From the NCBI GenBank assembly GCA_016713535.1, contig JADJOY010000038.1, positions 30,608 through 94,607 of the forward strand: DNA of 64,000 nucleotides. The letters run 5' to 3'. How positions within the stretch are numbered: position 1 is the first letter of the stretch; the number at the start of each line of letters is the position of its first letter. The translations under genes and the position numbers were made by a program. The notes beneath the pieces were generated by a model. It did no database searches. It was given only the letters and a program-made list of their open reading frames with translations, and was not told the origin of the DNA. Source of the stretch: Deltaproteobacteria bacterium. Lineage in GTDB: Bacteria > JADJOY01. Shown in pieces: positions 45,365-54,894 of the stretch.

Positions 45365-47247
45365 TCGCTCTCCCCACCGCGCTCGCCCTCGCGCAGCGCG
45401 CTCAGCACGCTCTCGACCTCCCGATCGAGCGCCCCGGGCGGGATCTCGCTGCGCGCGGCGTCGAGCCAGGCGTTGGTCTCGCTGGGCGCGTCACCGGTCA
45501 CCAGGCCACGCTCGTAGACGCGCGCGAGGGCGTCGCTCACCACGGCCACCGCGCGGTCACCACGCGGCCCGCGCGCGATCGCGCCGCCGTTCACGAGCTC
45601 GTCGTGGATGCTGGTGCGCAAGAGCTCGGCCATGCCGGGGAGCTCGCCGACCCGGATCTCGACGTCGCGGGTCTCGCCACCCGAGCGCGCCACGACCACC
45701 GTGCCGGACGGCAAGAAGCTGCCGTTCTCGCCCGCGCTCACCCCCCACCGGCCCGCCGCGAGGCCGTCGAGCGCGAAGCGGCCGCTGGTGTCGCTGTCGG
45801 CGCTCAGCGGGCGCGACGTGGGCGCGCGCCGATCGTCGATCTGCGCGGCGTGGACGTTGGCGCCCACCACGGGCTCGCCACGGGGATCGACCACCCTCCC
45901 GCGCAGGCTCGCGGCCTTCGCGAGGCGCACCGTTCCCGCGTCGAGCTTCGCCCCCGACGCCGCGCCGAAGGGCCCGATCGTCGTGGGCGCGTAGCCGTCT
46001 GCGAGGACCTCGATCGGCTCCGGCTTCTCCGGCAGGTCCGCGAACTCGAAGCCGCCATCGGCGTCGTGGAACGCGGTGTGGCCGACCGAGAACCGCTTCA
46101 CGGGCGCGCCGCTCGCCGCGTCCACGACGCGGCCCACGAGCCGCGCCGCCGGATCGAGGCGGACGTCGAGCGTCGGTCCACCGGCGGACACGCCGGGCAA
46201 CGTGATACGGGCGTAGCGCTCCGCCACCACCTCCACCTCGTACGTGCCTGGCTCGAGCCCGGAGAGCTCGACTCCGCCCTGGTTGTCCGAGCTCGCCGCC
46301 GCGGAGCCCGACGACCCGCGGTCGCCGCCCGGAAACGCCGAGATCACGGCGCCGACGATCGGCTTCCCCGCGCGATCGGCCACCTGCAGGGTGATGGCGG
46401 CGCCGTCCTCGAGCGCGAGCTCGATGCCCTCCGTGGTGCGGTCCGCCGTCACGGTGAAGGGCCCGAAGGTGCGCCGAGCCTTGCCGGCCGCGGCGGCGAT
46501 CAGGTTGTAGCGGCCGGGCACCAGCGGCGCGACCTCGAAGCGCCCGGATCGGTCCGACTCGCCGCGCTCGCGGCCCGAGCCCCTCGCGAGGCGTGCGGCC
46601 GGCGACGTCGGGCGGCGCTCGGGCTCGAGGAGATCGCACCACACGGTCACCCCGGCGAGCGGCTCGCCGTGGGCGTCGCTGACGTGGCCGCGCACCGCGC
46701 CTCCCGCCTCGAGCACGACGTCGACGTGGCGGGTCTCGTCAGGGCGGAGGTCGTCGAGGTCGAGGGTGGCCTCGAGGAGCCCAGGGCTGGTCACGCTCAG
46801 CGCGACCGCGCTGCCCTCGATGCCCACGGGAAACGAGCGCGGCCTCTCGAGCGCCACCCCCGCGACGCGGAAGCGCCCGGCGCGGTCGGAGTGCGCGCGC
46901 GCAGGGCGCGCGCCGTACCCGATCACCTCGGCGTCCGCGACCGCCGCGCCGCGCGCGTCGGTGACGCGGCCTTCGATTGTCGCGGTCGCCCACGGCGGGA
47001 GCTCGTCGCCGGGTGTGTCCGCGGGAGCGGTGACCGGCTCGGCGCCCTCGACCGGCGATGGGGCGCTCGGCCGCGCCGCGCCGAGCGGGCCGTGGCGCGC
47101 GCTCGACCGCGAGCGGGGCGCCGTCGTGCGCGGTGCTTCGCTGGTCTCGCGGGGCGTCGTCGCGCGGCTCGACGCGGGGGCGCTCCACCAGTGCCATACC
47201 CGCACACCGCCCGCCGCGAGCGCCGCGACGGTGAGCACGCCGATCAC
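45361..47247 (-). CDS. membrane-anchored CarboxypepD_reg protein, middle paralogue (start uncertain)
   Basis: About 628 residues. A hydrophobic helix (VIGVLTVAALAAGGVRVWHWW) precedes four to five prealbumin-like domains, for example IEGRVTDARGAAVADAEVIGYG with RAGRFRVAGV, and LVGRVVDAASGAPVKRFSVG with DADGGFEFADLPEKPEPIEVLADGY. It ends with the shared helical module (ELPGMAELLRTSIHDELVNGG..). The start is unclear: GTG 47247 is the first possible start inside the helix; the preceding basic peptide VEPERSSSRASS is in frame but has no start codon until 47469, inside the M23 gene. A nearby indel is possible. Confidence 0.75.
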   Translation of the reverse strand: MIGVLTVAALAAGGVRVWHWWSAPASSRATTPRETSEAPRTTAPRSRSSARHGPLGAARPSAPSPVEGAEPVTAPADTPGDELPPWATATIEGRVTDARGAAVADAEVIGYGARPARAHSDRAGRFRVAGVALERPRSFPVGIEGSAVALSVTSPGLLEATLDLDDLRPDETRHVDVVLEAGGAVRGHVSDAHGEPLAGVTVWCDLLEPERRPTSPAARLARGSGRERGESDRSGRFEVAPLVPGRYNLIAAAAGKARRTFGPFTVTADRTTEGIELALEDGAAITLQVADRAGKPIVGAVISAFPGGDRGSSGSAAASSDNQGGVELSGLEPGTYEVEVVAERYARITLPGVSAGGPTLDVRLDPAARLVGRVVDAASGAPVKRFSVGHTAFHDADGGFEFADLPEKPEPIEVLADGYAPTTIGPFGAASGAKLDAGTVRLAKAASLRGRVVDPRGEPVVGANVHAAQIDDRRAPTSRPLSADSDTSGRFALDGLAAGRWGVSAGENGSFLPSGTVVVARSGGETRDVEIRVGELPGMAELLRTSIHDELVNGGAIARGPRGDRAVAVVSDALARVYERGLVTGDAPSETNAWLDAARSEIPPGALDREVESVLSALREGERGGESE

Positions 47248-47320
47248 GATCGAGCTCGCACGCGAGCTCGATCGCTCCGGCTCGACCCCCCGGCCCGGCC
47301 GTGACCCCGGCCGGCGTCGC

Positions 47321-48814
47321 TCAGCGCCCGCGCTTCCCGTGCTTGCCTCCGCCGCTCTTGGCCTTCGCGGTCTTGGGCGCCGTCGCCCTCGGCTCGGCGG
47401 CACCGCTCGCAGTGGCGTCGGGGGCGCTCGAGATCGCCGCCGCCGCGCTCTGGGCCGCGACGTTCGCACCGCCCGAGCGCCACGTCGCGAGCTTGGGCTC
47501 GATGCGCTTCTGGATGAAGAGCGGGTCCCACCAGTCCTTGGGATCGACCGCGATGCCGTGCACGTACATGCCGAAGTGGAGGTGGTCGCCGAACGCGAGC
47601 CCGGTCATGCCGGTGTGCCCGATGACCTGGTGCTGCGCGACCTTGTCGCCCTCCGCGACCGCCATGCTGCTCAGATGGCCGTAGAGGGTGGAGAGTCCCA
47701 TGCCGTGGTCGATGACGACGCAGTTGCCGTAGATGCCGAGGTCGCTGGCGTGGATCACCACGCCCGCGCCGGACGACGGCACCGGGAAGTTCATGAGCGC
47801 CGCGATGTCGACGCCGAGGTGGACCTGCTGGTCGATCTCCTTGCCCTGCCACGAGTAGTGGCGGGTCTCGGCGAAGCGGCTCACCGGCTTGCCGTTCATG
47901 CGTCCGAAGGCGCCCGACCAGAGCGCCTGCGGCTCGGTGGTCTCGAGGACCTTGGCGAGCGTCTCGTGGTTCTCGACGCGTAGCTTGCTGTTCACGTCGA
48001 GGAACGCGGCGACGTCGTCGAGCGAGGGCGGCAGCGCGAAGCGATCGCGGATCGCCGCGATCCACTCCGGCTTGAGGGCGATCGGCACGTCGGGGTAGGT
48101 GCGCGGCATGATCTTGTAGTTGAACGAGACGGCCTGCTCGTTGCCGATCTCGTCGCGAGCGTAGACCACCGGGATCACGTTGTCGGGCTCGCGGAACGAG
48201 AGCGCGAAGAGGCAGATCCTGACACCGGTGTCGGCGGGTGACGGGTAGCCGGGGAAGTGGCGGTCGCCCACCCGCACGCCGTCCTCCACCGCGCTGGCGC
48301 CCACCCGGTACGTGACCATCATCGAGCCGCCGAACTCGATGTTGTGCTGCTCGCTCAGGAGCTCGACCATCGGCGGACGCAGCCGGACCTCGATGTCGAG
48401 CGGCTGGGTCGCGGTGTTGCCCTGGCCGCCGTTGCGGCGCGAGTGGTCCGAGGTGGTCACCGTGAGCTTGGCGGCGCCGTCGCGGATCGAGAGCTCGCGC
48501 GGGTCGAACTCGACGATCTTCTCGTAGGTCCTGGGCGGCTTGCCGTCGGGTCCTGCGACCGCGGTCTCGTCGAGCACCGTCTTGCTGATCGCGGCGGGTG
48601 TCGTCTGCTCGATCACGACCGTGACCTTCGCGACGCCGGAGCCCGGGTCCTCGACCTGGAGCTTGAGCTGCGCCTTGCGGCCGATCGCCTTGGGCGGATC
48701 GACCCACCGCACCACCGGCGGCGCGCTCTCGTAGGCGCGATACGCGAGCACGCCGCCGACGGCGGCGCCGGCGAGGAGGGCCAGGGTCAGGACTGCCGTG
48801 ATGGTTCGACGCAT
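47321..48814 (-). CDS. M23-family peptidase (LytM-type endopeptidase)
   Basis: A 497-aa membrane-anchored murein endopeptidase or activator. One N-terminal helix (ITAVLTLALLAGAAVGGVLAYRAY) is followed by a long beta-rich region, and then the M23 domain with all zinc ligands: HLGVDIA (H-x3-D), and after the HGMGLSTLYGHLS segment, GDHLHFG (H-x-H). So it should be active and cleave peptidoglycan cross-links. The Ala/Lys-rich tail ends in GKHGKRGR. ATG 48814 follows GAGG by about 9 bp; the earlier ATG (48841) is less likely. It is the first gene of the cluster with the repeat-protein paralogues. Confidence 0.9.
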   Translation of the reverse strand: MRRTITAVLTLALLAGAAVGGVLAYRAYESAPPVVRWVDPPKAIGRKAQLKLQVEDPGSGVAKVTVVIEQTTPAAISKTVLDETAVAGPDGKPPRTYEKIVEFDPRELSIRDGAAKLTVTTSDHSRRNGGQGNTATQPLDIEVRLRPPMVELLSEQHNIEFGGSMMVTYRVGASAVEDGVRVGDRHFPGYPSPADTGVRICLFALSFREPDNVIPVVYARDEIGNEQAVSFNYKIMPRTYPDVPIALKPEWIAAIRDRFALPPSLDDVAAFLDVNSKLRVENHETLAKVLETTEPQALWSGAFGRMNGKPVSRFAETRHYSWQGKEIDQQVHLGVDIAALMNFPVPSSGAGVVIHASDLGIYGNCVVIDHGMGLSTLYGHLSSMAVAEGDKVAQHQVIGHTGMTGLAFGDHLHFGMYVHGIAVDPKDWWDPLFIQKRIEPKLATWRSGGANVAAQSAAAAISSAPDATASGAAEPRATAPKTAKAKSGGGKHGKRGR

Positions 48815-49324
48815 GGAGACTGCCTCGGAAGGGGAGGGCACGGCGGGGGCCGCGCGAGGGCCGCGATCGGTGCGACCTTAACAGGCCGCTGAAAAACTCG
48901 CCTATGCGAGTTTTTCGCGCCTGACGGTATTGCCTCGGTGGTCTGTTCCAGACCCCCGCCCCGCAAAAAGCGCGGTTTTTGCGGCGCCCCACTCGCTCAC
49001 CGCTTCGCTCGTGGGGGCGCGCCTCGAGGTGCGCGCCGTTTTCACCGCCCTCGTAAACCGCGCCAGGCGCGATGGCTGCTCGCGCGCCGGATGGCCGGAA
49101 TACCCCCGTTTTGCTCGTCGTGCGCTTGCACGCACCGGGGGTCGTCATTAGCTTGCGGGAACGTTTCGACGGGCCAGCGGCCCGCGGCGCGCGCCCGCCG
49201 GCGGGTCGCGATCGAGGACCACGCCGCGCTCTCGAGCCTGATCGTCTCGCCGGTTCTCGGTCCCTTTTCCGGTCTGGTCATCGAGCGCCTCGGCAGCACG
49301 CCCGAGGCCCCCTGGAGGTTTCGC
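48815..49324. other. divergent intergenic region with strong hairpins
   Basis: The gap between the minus-strand M23 gene and the plus-strand moeB. Perfect hairpins occur at 48891-48916 (GAAAAACTCGC-CTAT-GCGAGTTTTTC) and about 48964-48985 (CGCAAAAA-GCGCGG-TTTTTGCG). The flank CAGGCCGCTGAAAAACTCG resembles IS ends I know from other genomes, so an IS or MITE remnant is possible. No gene is seen. Confidence 0.5.
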
Positions 49325-50469
49325 ATGTCGCTGCCCGAGCTCACCAAGGAAGAAGTCGCCCGCTACTCGCGCCACCTCATCCTCGAGGACGTGGGGATGG
49401 AGGGGCAGCGCAAGCTCAAGGCCGGCAGCGTGCTGTGCGTGGGCACCGGCGGGCTCGGCTCGCCGCTCCTGCTCTATCTCGCCGCGGCAGGCGTGGGGCG
49501 GATCGGCCTCATCGACTTCGACGTCGTCGACGAGTCGAACCTCCAGCGCCAGATCATCCACGGCACCTCGAAGGTCGGCGTGCGCAAGGTGGTGTCGGCC
49601 GCCGAGCGCATCAAGGACATCAACCCGTACGTCCAGCTCGACATCTTCGAGGAGCCGCTCACCAGCGAGAACGCGCTGAAGCTGCTCGCGCCCTACGACG
49701 TGGTGGTCGACGGCACCGACAACTTCCCCACCCGTTACCTGGTGAACGACGCGTGCGTGCTGCTCGGCAAGCCCAACGTCTACGGCTCGATCTTCAAGTT
49801 CGAGGGGCAGGCCTCGGTGTTCAACTACCAGGGCGGCCCGCAGTACCGCGACCTCTACCCCGAGCCGCCGCCGCCGGGGCTCGTGCCGTCGTGCGCCGAG
49901 GGCGGCGTGCTCGGCATCCTGCCGGGCGTCATCGGCTGCATCCAGGCCACCGAGACGATCAAGATCCTGCTCGGCAAGGGCGACACGCTGTCGGGACGGC
50001 TGCTCCTCTACGACGCGCTCAACATGCGCTTCCGCGAGGTGAAGCTGCGCAAGGATCCGACGCTGCAGCCGGTGACCCAGCTCATCGACTACCAGCAGTT
50101 CTGCGGTTTCGCCGGGGCGGCCCACGACGAGGCGCCGGCGGCGAACGGCTTCCAGCGCATCTCGGTGAAGGACGCCAAGGAGAAGATGGACGGCGGCTGG
50201 AAGCCCTACATCCTCGACGTCCGCAAGCCCCACGAGGCGGAGATCGTGAAGCTCTCGTTCGCGGACCGCCTCCAGCCGCACGAGGAGGTGGTGTCGATCG
50301 CGAGCGAGTTGCCGCAGGACCGCGACATCCTGATCCACTGCAAGTCGGGCGCGCGCTCGGCGACCGCCGCGGGCGAGCTCTCGAAGCTCGGCTTCAAGCG
50401 GCTCTACAACCTCGAAGGCGGGATCCTCGCCTGGGCCCGCGAGATCGACAAAACCTGCCGACGTACTGA
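49325..50469 (+). CDS. moeB: MoeB/ThiF-type adenylyltransferase with rhodanese domain, 3' frameshift
   Basis: Activates the C-terminus of a sulfur-carrier protein (MoaD or ThiS) and likely transfers sulfur with its own rhodanese domain. The protein has the adenylating half (VGTGGLGSPLLLYLAAAGVGRIGLIDFDVVDESNLQRQ, VDGTDNFPTRYLVND, PSCAEGGVLG) and, at about 280-380, a rhodanese domain with active loop CKSGARS. Relatives end IDxSLPTY. Here the read frame gives DKTCRRTEH; adding one C at about 50457 gives DKTLPTY and a stop at 50467-50469. Without the correction the frame runs on into the RHS gene. The zinc-binding CxxC of many MoeB proteins is missing. Confidence 0.9.
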
Positions 50470-50755
50470 GCACGCCGCGCGGGCGGGGGCAGGCCCCGCC
50501 CCTACGGTCCGCCGGGAGGGGCACGCGCCGCGTGCCCGGCGATACGCCTCGGCGCCTGCATCGCCGGGACGTGGTTCCCGGCCTGGAGGGCGCGCCCCTG
50601 GCGCGCCGGCGACGGATACGGATCCGCGCGCCGAGGCGGTTCGGTCCGAGGAGGCACGCGCCGCGCCCGGCGACACGCCTCAGCGTGAGCGCCGCCGATG
50701 GCGTAGATTCCGGTACGCCGGTCGTCGGAGAGCCCACCTCCGGCGCGCCGGAAAC
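50470..50755. repeat. dispersed GC-rich repeats at the RHS 5' boundary
   Basis: Contains GCGGGGGCAGGCCCCGCCCC (about 50480), the hairpin GGGCACGCGCCGCGTGCCC (50518) followed by GGCGATACG, a GGAGGGCGCGCCCCTGGCGCGCCGG block (about 50584), and GAGAGCCCACCTCCGGCGCGCCGG just before the RHS coding sequence. All are members of the repeat family seen at 36.7, 43.5, 62.1 and 63.4 kb. Confidence 0.75.
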
Positions 50756-53217
50756 CTGACCCGGTCGGTCTACGACGCGAACGGCCGGCTGGTGATGACG
50801 CAGCCGCCACAGATCACCGGCGAGGATCCCACCTCGATCCAGACCTTCTACGACGCCGCGGGCCGGCGCTTCGCGACCGTCGACCAGGACTCGAAGTTCA
50901 CGATCTTCTTCTACGACGAGCTCGGCCGCCTCACGCAGACCACCCAGGTGTTCGGGAACCCGATGACCGGCGACCCCGAGCCCCGCTTCCTCGGGACGCA
51001 GTTCGAGTACGACGAAGCCGGGAACCGCACGGTTCAGCGGGATGCGCTGGGCCGAGAGACCCGGTTTGAGTACGACAAGCTCGGCCGCCTCACCAAGAAG
51101 ACTTACCCGCCGGACGCGAACGACCACCAGGACACCGAGACGTTCACGTACGACGCGAACGGAAACCGGCTCACCAAGACCGTGGGCGGGGTCACCACGA
51201 CCTACACGTACGACGCGATGAACCGGGTGGTCACGGAGACCCCGTTCGCCGGTGGCGAAGCCATCGCCTACTCGTACGCCGCCGCGGGCGGCCGTCTCGA
51301 CAAGAAGGAGATCAAGCGCGGTAGCGACGTGGTGCGCGCGATCGCGTTCACCTACGACGAGCGCGGCCGGATCAAGACCCAGTCGACCCCGGAAGGCGCC
51401 GGTGCGTTCCCGGACACGCTGACGTTTGGGTACGATAAGGCCGGCAACCGGGTCTCGGTGCAGGCGCCCGCACCCTACGGGACGGTCACCACGGACTACG
51501 ACGAGCTCAACCGGCCGGTCGACATCCACGTGCCCGGGGTTACGGGCACTGTGCACGTCGAGTACGACGCGAACGGGAACCGCGAGTCGATCGAGTACCC
51601 GAACGACATCAAGACGACCTACGAGTACAACGAGCAGAACCGGCTCCGGCTGATCGAGCACGAGGTGGGCGCCACGACGATCGCGTCGTACACGTACACG
51701 CTCGGCCCGGCCGGGAACCGCAAAGCCCTGGACGAGCTCTCGGGGCGGCACATCGACTGGCAGTACGACGATCTCTACCGCCTCACGGGCGAGTCGATCA
51801 CCGACGCGACCAACGGCGATCGGGAGCAGGTCTTCACGTACGACGACGTCGGGAACCGGACGTCGCTGACCGATTCCACGGCGTCCGGCCCGACGGCGTA
51901 CGAATACGACGCCGCGGACCACCTGCTCGAGCGCACGCCGGACGGCTCAGGGTCGACGGCATACGCCTGGGACACGGCGGGCCGTAACACGCTGATCGGC
52001 GCCACGCCGTACGTCTGGAACCCGTGGGATCGGCTGACCAAGAAGGACGATGGCTCGGCGACGACCTTCGTACTCGCCGGACGGGATCGTGCGGACGAAG
52101 GAGTGGAAGACGACGAGCCCGTCGACCACGCAGAAGCGGCGCTACGTGTACGACCGGACGTTGCCCTATGCGCAGCTGCTGCAGGAGTGGGACAACGTCG
52201 GCAACAAGGTCATGGCCGACTACCTGTACCTCGACGGAGATCTGATTGGTTTCAAGGACGAGCGATCGGGCTCAGTCGCCCGCTACTGGATCCTGAAGGA
52301 TGGGCAGAACTCCGTCCGAAAGGTTGTCGATACGACGGGGCTGTCGTCGCCTCGTATGACTACACGGCGTTCGGGGAGGCTCGAGGCGAGCAAGGTCCAG
52401 CCATCCGGGTGGATCTTTAATCACCGAGCGTTCGGGGAGGTGTTGGATCCGAACCTGGGGATGACGTACCTGCGCGCCCGATGGATGGATAATTCGACCG
52501 GCAGGCTTACCGCCAGGGATCCGTTTGAAGGTCTCGAAATCGACCTGGCCTCGCTGCATCGGTACGGATACGCCAAGGACGACCCAGTCAACAAAATTGA
52601 TCCCGGTGGGGAGTTCGCATTTCTAATCGTCGCGTTGGCTGCGGTTTCGATTGTCGCGATAGCAGGTACGAGTGCAGGGGCGGGTACCGGGACAACGTCT
52701 GCGCAGCTCGGCTCTGGAGACGTAGACCGATGGGTACGTAAAGGAGTCGAGTCCGTACTATTCGATCTTCAAGACAAGGTTCGATACAGCTCGCACAAAT
52801 TTGAAGCTAACCTTGCGCGATGGCCCTTGGCAACGAGGGCTATAAGGTGATCCGGCAGCAAGCACCTATATGGACGGTCGATCCCAGAGGTGGAACGGGA
52901 AAGCCGGAGGTGCTGTATAAGAATTTTCTGCAGATTCTCCGGTATCGGCAATTTAGATATCTGCCATTCCAGGATCCGGATCTCTGTGCGTCAACACCGG
53001 CGGGCGCCGAGGACCGAGAGTTTCCACTTCCGAAGCCAATTGTCCTGGATTTCTATGCCGATATTCTCATGAACGGCTCGTGTACGGGGATGACCAAGGG
53101 GTGATGCTCCATGAGTCAGCGCATGTTGAGTACAAGACCGGGCTCGAGGAAATTCCTTATAAGTGGGAGAACGCATACCACAAAGAGTTCGGCCTGCAGA
53201 AGACGATTACTCGTTGA
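50756..53217 (+). pseudogene. 5'-truncated RHS protein with C-terminal HExxH metallopeptidase-like toxin
   Basis: RHS/YD-repeat protein lacking its N-terminus. YD repeats (VYDANGRLV, FFYDELGRLTQT, FEYDKLGRLTKKT and others) run from 50765 to about 52050, then the RHS core (LGMTYLRARWMDNSTGRLTARDPFEG .. PVNKIDPGGEF). After a hydrophobic segment the C-terminal cassette reads, with frame corrections, KFEANLARWPLGNEGYKVIRQQ, then FQDPDLCAST and VYGDDQGVMLHESAHVEYKT (HESAH at 53110-53124), ending at 53217. HExxH suggests a zinc metallopeptidase toxin. Indels lie near 52075, 52345, 52420, 52826 and 53060. The cassette is visibly lower in GC than the core. Confidence 0.75.
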
Positions 53218-53224
53218 GGATCTC

Positions 53225-53689
53225 GTGAAAACCCGTTGGCGCTCAGTAGTGGCGATTCTGGTCTTGGCATCGCTGGCTCGCTGTTCACCGCAAGCGGCGA
53301 CCAAGCCGTCGGTTATCGACGGTTGGCATCCTGAGCTGGAGCTGGACGTGTCGTTGGTGGCAAGGCTGTGTCAGCGGGGAGGTCGTCCCTGATCTCGGCT
53401 TCATCTCGCGAATCGCACCGGGAGCACTATTTCGATTTCTCGATTTGTCTGCTTGGAGATTGTGTTGCGCGATCAGGCTGGCCAGACAGTGAGAAGTCCG
53501 ACAACGTGTAAGCGTCGGCTTGAAATTGATGCCGGCGCGTTCTTCGATCTGCATACCGGTGAAGCGGTAACGGCACGACTCGACATTGACTTACCCATGC
53601 GACTGGTAGAGGGGAGGCGGTACGGCTTGACTGCTCGGTATCTGAGCGTAGAAGCCGAATGGCTTCGGTTGCGCCCGAGAGTGTCGTGA
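53225..53689 (+). pseudogene. candidate lipoprotein immunity gene, frameshifted
   Basis: Begins GTG 53225, 7 bp after the RHS stop and 4 bp past a GAGGA site. The N-terminus VKTRWRSVVAILVLASLARCSPQA is a basic hydrophobic signal with a Cys at a lipobox-like place. The frame stops at 53392, while 53453-53689 carries a good continuation: VLRDQAGQTVRSP, LEIDAGAFFDLHTGEAVTARLDIDLPMRLVEGRRYGLTARYLS, which looks like a beta-sandwich. Position directly downstream of a toxin cassette is the standard place for an immunity gene, and a periplasmic lipoprotein would suit a toxin delivered to the envelope. This is inference from context, not homology. Confidence 0.45.
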
Positions 53690-54397
53690 TCCTTCATTTC
53701 GGAATCAGGACGCCGGCGCTCGGGCCCTCTGGTCGGGTTCAATCAGTTCTGCCGATAGAGTTCGACGTCACCCGTCGGGTCGCCGATCGATAGCAAGTTC
53801 AAGCCTGTCGTCGGGCGGGGCAATTGTATATGCGTTGCGCGACATTCGGCATCGAATTGATGGGCTTACGTCGAAAGCCTTCGCGGACATGAGCCCCGTT
53901 GGGCGCCGCACAGCATAGGGATGCGGGCTCGTACAGTGAGACCGTTGATTTCCCATTGACCAGTCGACAGGTTGCCGCGATGGGATCTCACCGAGTGAGA
54001 GCTCGATCTGAGGAGCACCGCCCCGCCGGATGGGGGCCCGCAGGTGACACCAGTTTTCCCACGGTGCCACTGGGCCTCGCTCGGCGAGCCCTTCACGCCC
54101 TGAATCGACTCTCGTGAAACGGTGCCACCCATCCTTGTTGATGGCTCGCCCTCACGGACGACGTTTTCGAGCCGACCACCGATCGAGGCGATCCGCGACG
54201 CTGGGCGCGAGCGGGCCCAGGTCGCACAGCGATCCCGTTCACGCCGTCGCGACCGAGTTCAGACGTCTGTCCACGACGCGTGGCACCGATCCTGGGGGAG
54301 AGTCGGTGCGCGGAGTGGCGCCCAAACCTGGCCCGGCGAATCCCTCCGCACCTCGAGGAGGCTCGGTCTTCGTCCTCCTCGTCGAGGAGGATCGCCC
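53690..54397. other. 708-bp gap, possible mobile-element boundary
   Basis: No convincing gene. It contains three similar octamers, GTGACACC (54044), GTGCCACT (54064) and GTGCCACC (54122). Comparable copies occur at 60448-60456 and 60469-60476, on the far side of the recombinase block. Repeated short terminal motifs are typical for IS21-like ends, so these may mark a mobile-element boundary. The GC content of 53690-54000 is below that of the window. Confidence 0.35.
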
Positions 54398-54834
54398 ATG
54401 GCAGCCCGTCGCCCATGCCGGATCTGCAAGCACTGGTTCCACCCGGATCCGCGCGTCGGCGATCGCCAGCGCGCCTGCGGGCGAGCCGAGTGTCAGCGGG
54501 AGCGGCATCGACGTTCGTGCGTCGAGTGGCACCAGCGCAACCCCACCTATGATCGGGAAACGCGGCTCCGCCGGCGCTTGGTGACCGCTCCGCCACCCGC
54601 CGGAAGCGTGCCGCCGCGCGTGGATGTGGACCCGCTCGGCGCGATCGATTGGGAGGTCGCGCGAGACGAGATCGGCCTCGAGATGAGCGTGGTGGTTGAG
54701 GAAACAGCCCGCGTCCTGGTGCGCTGGACCCGAGACGCCATGCCGCGGAGTTCGCACGGTGGCGCGCGCTTCCGGGGCACGACGCTCGCGCCGGACGCCG
54801 AGACGCGATGGTGTTGCGCCGCGGAGGTCCCTAG
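54398..54834 (+). CDS. small zinc-binding protein of mobile element
   Basis: From ATG 54398 the product has PCRICKHWFHPDPRVGDRQRACGRAECQRERHRRSC, a CxxC-x17-C-x4-C zinc site, followed by a basic helical WHQRNPTYDRETRLRRR. The C-terminal half has DEIGLEMSVVVEETARVLVRW. The frame as written runs on to 54997, overlapping the next gene; a single indel after RDAM gives REFARWRALPGHDARAG and a stop at 54832-54834, a better end. I have seen similar small zinc proteins next to primase-like and recombinase genes in other high-GC bacteria, but cannot name a family. Confidence 0.6.
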
Positions 54835-54894
54835 GTTGGCGCTCGAACCGAGTCGCCCGGGCGGTAGCCGGATCACGGGCTCGGATCGAACGCC

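Noticed and set aside
53690-54120. Minus-strand frame with WEINGLTVRARIP as a transposase remnant
   Set aside because: It recalls peptides near IS elements, but no DDE or helix-turn-helix motif is present, so a call would be a guess.
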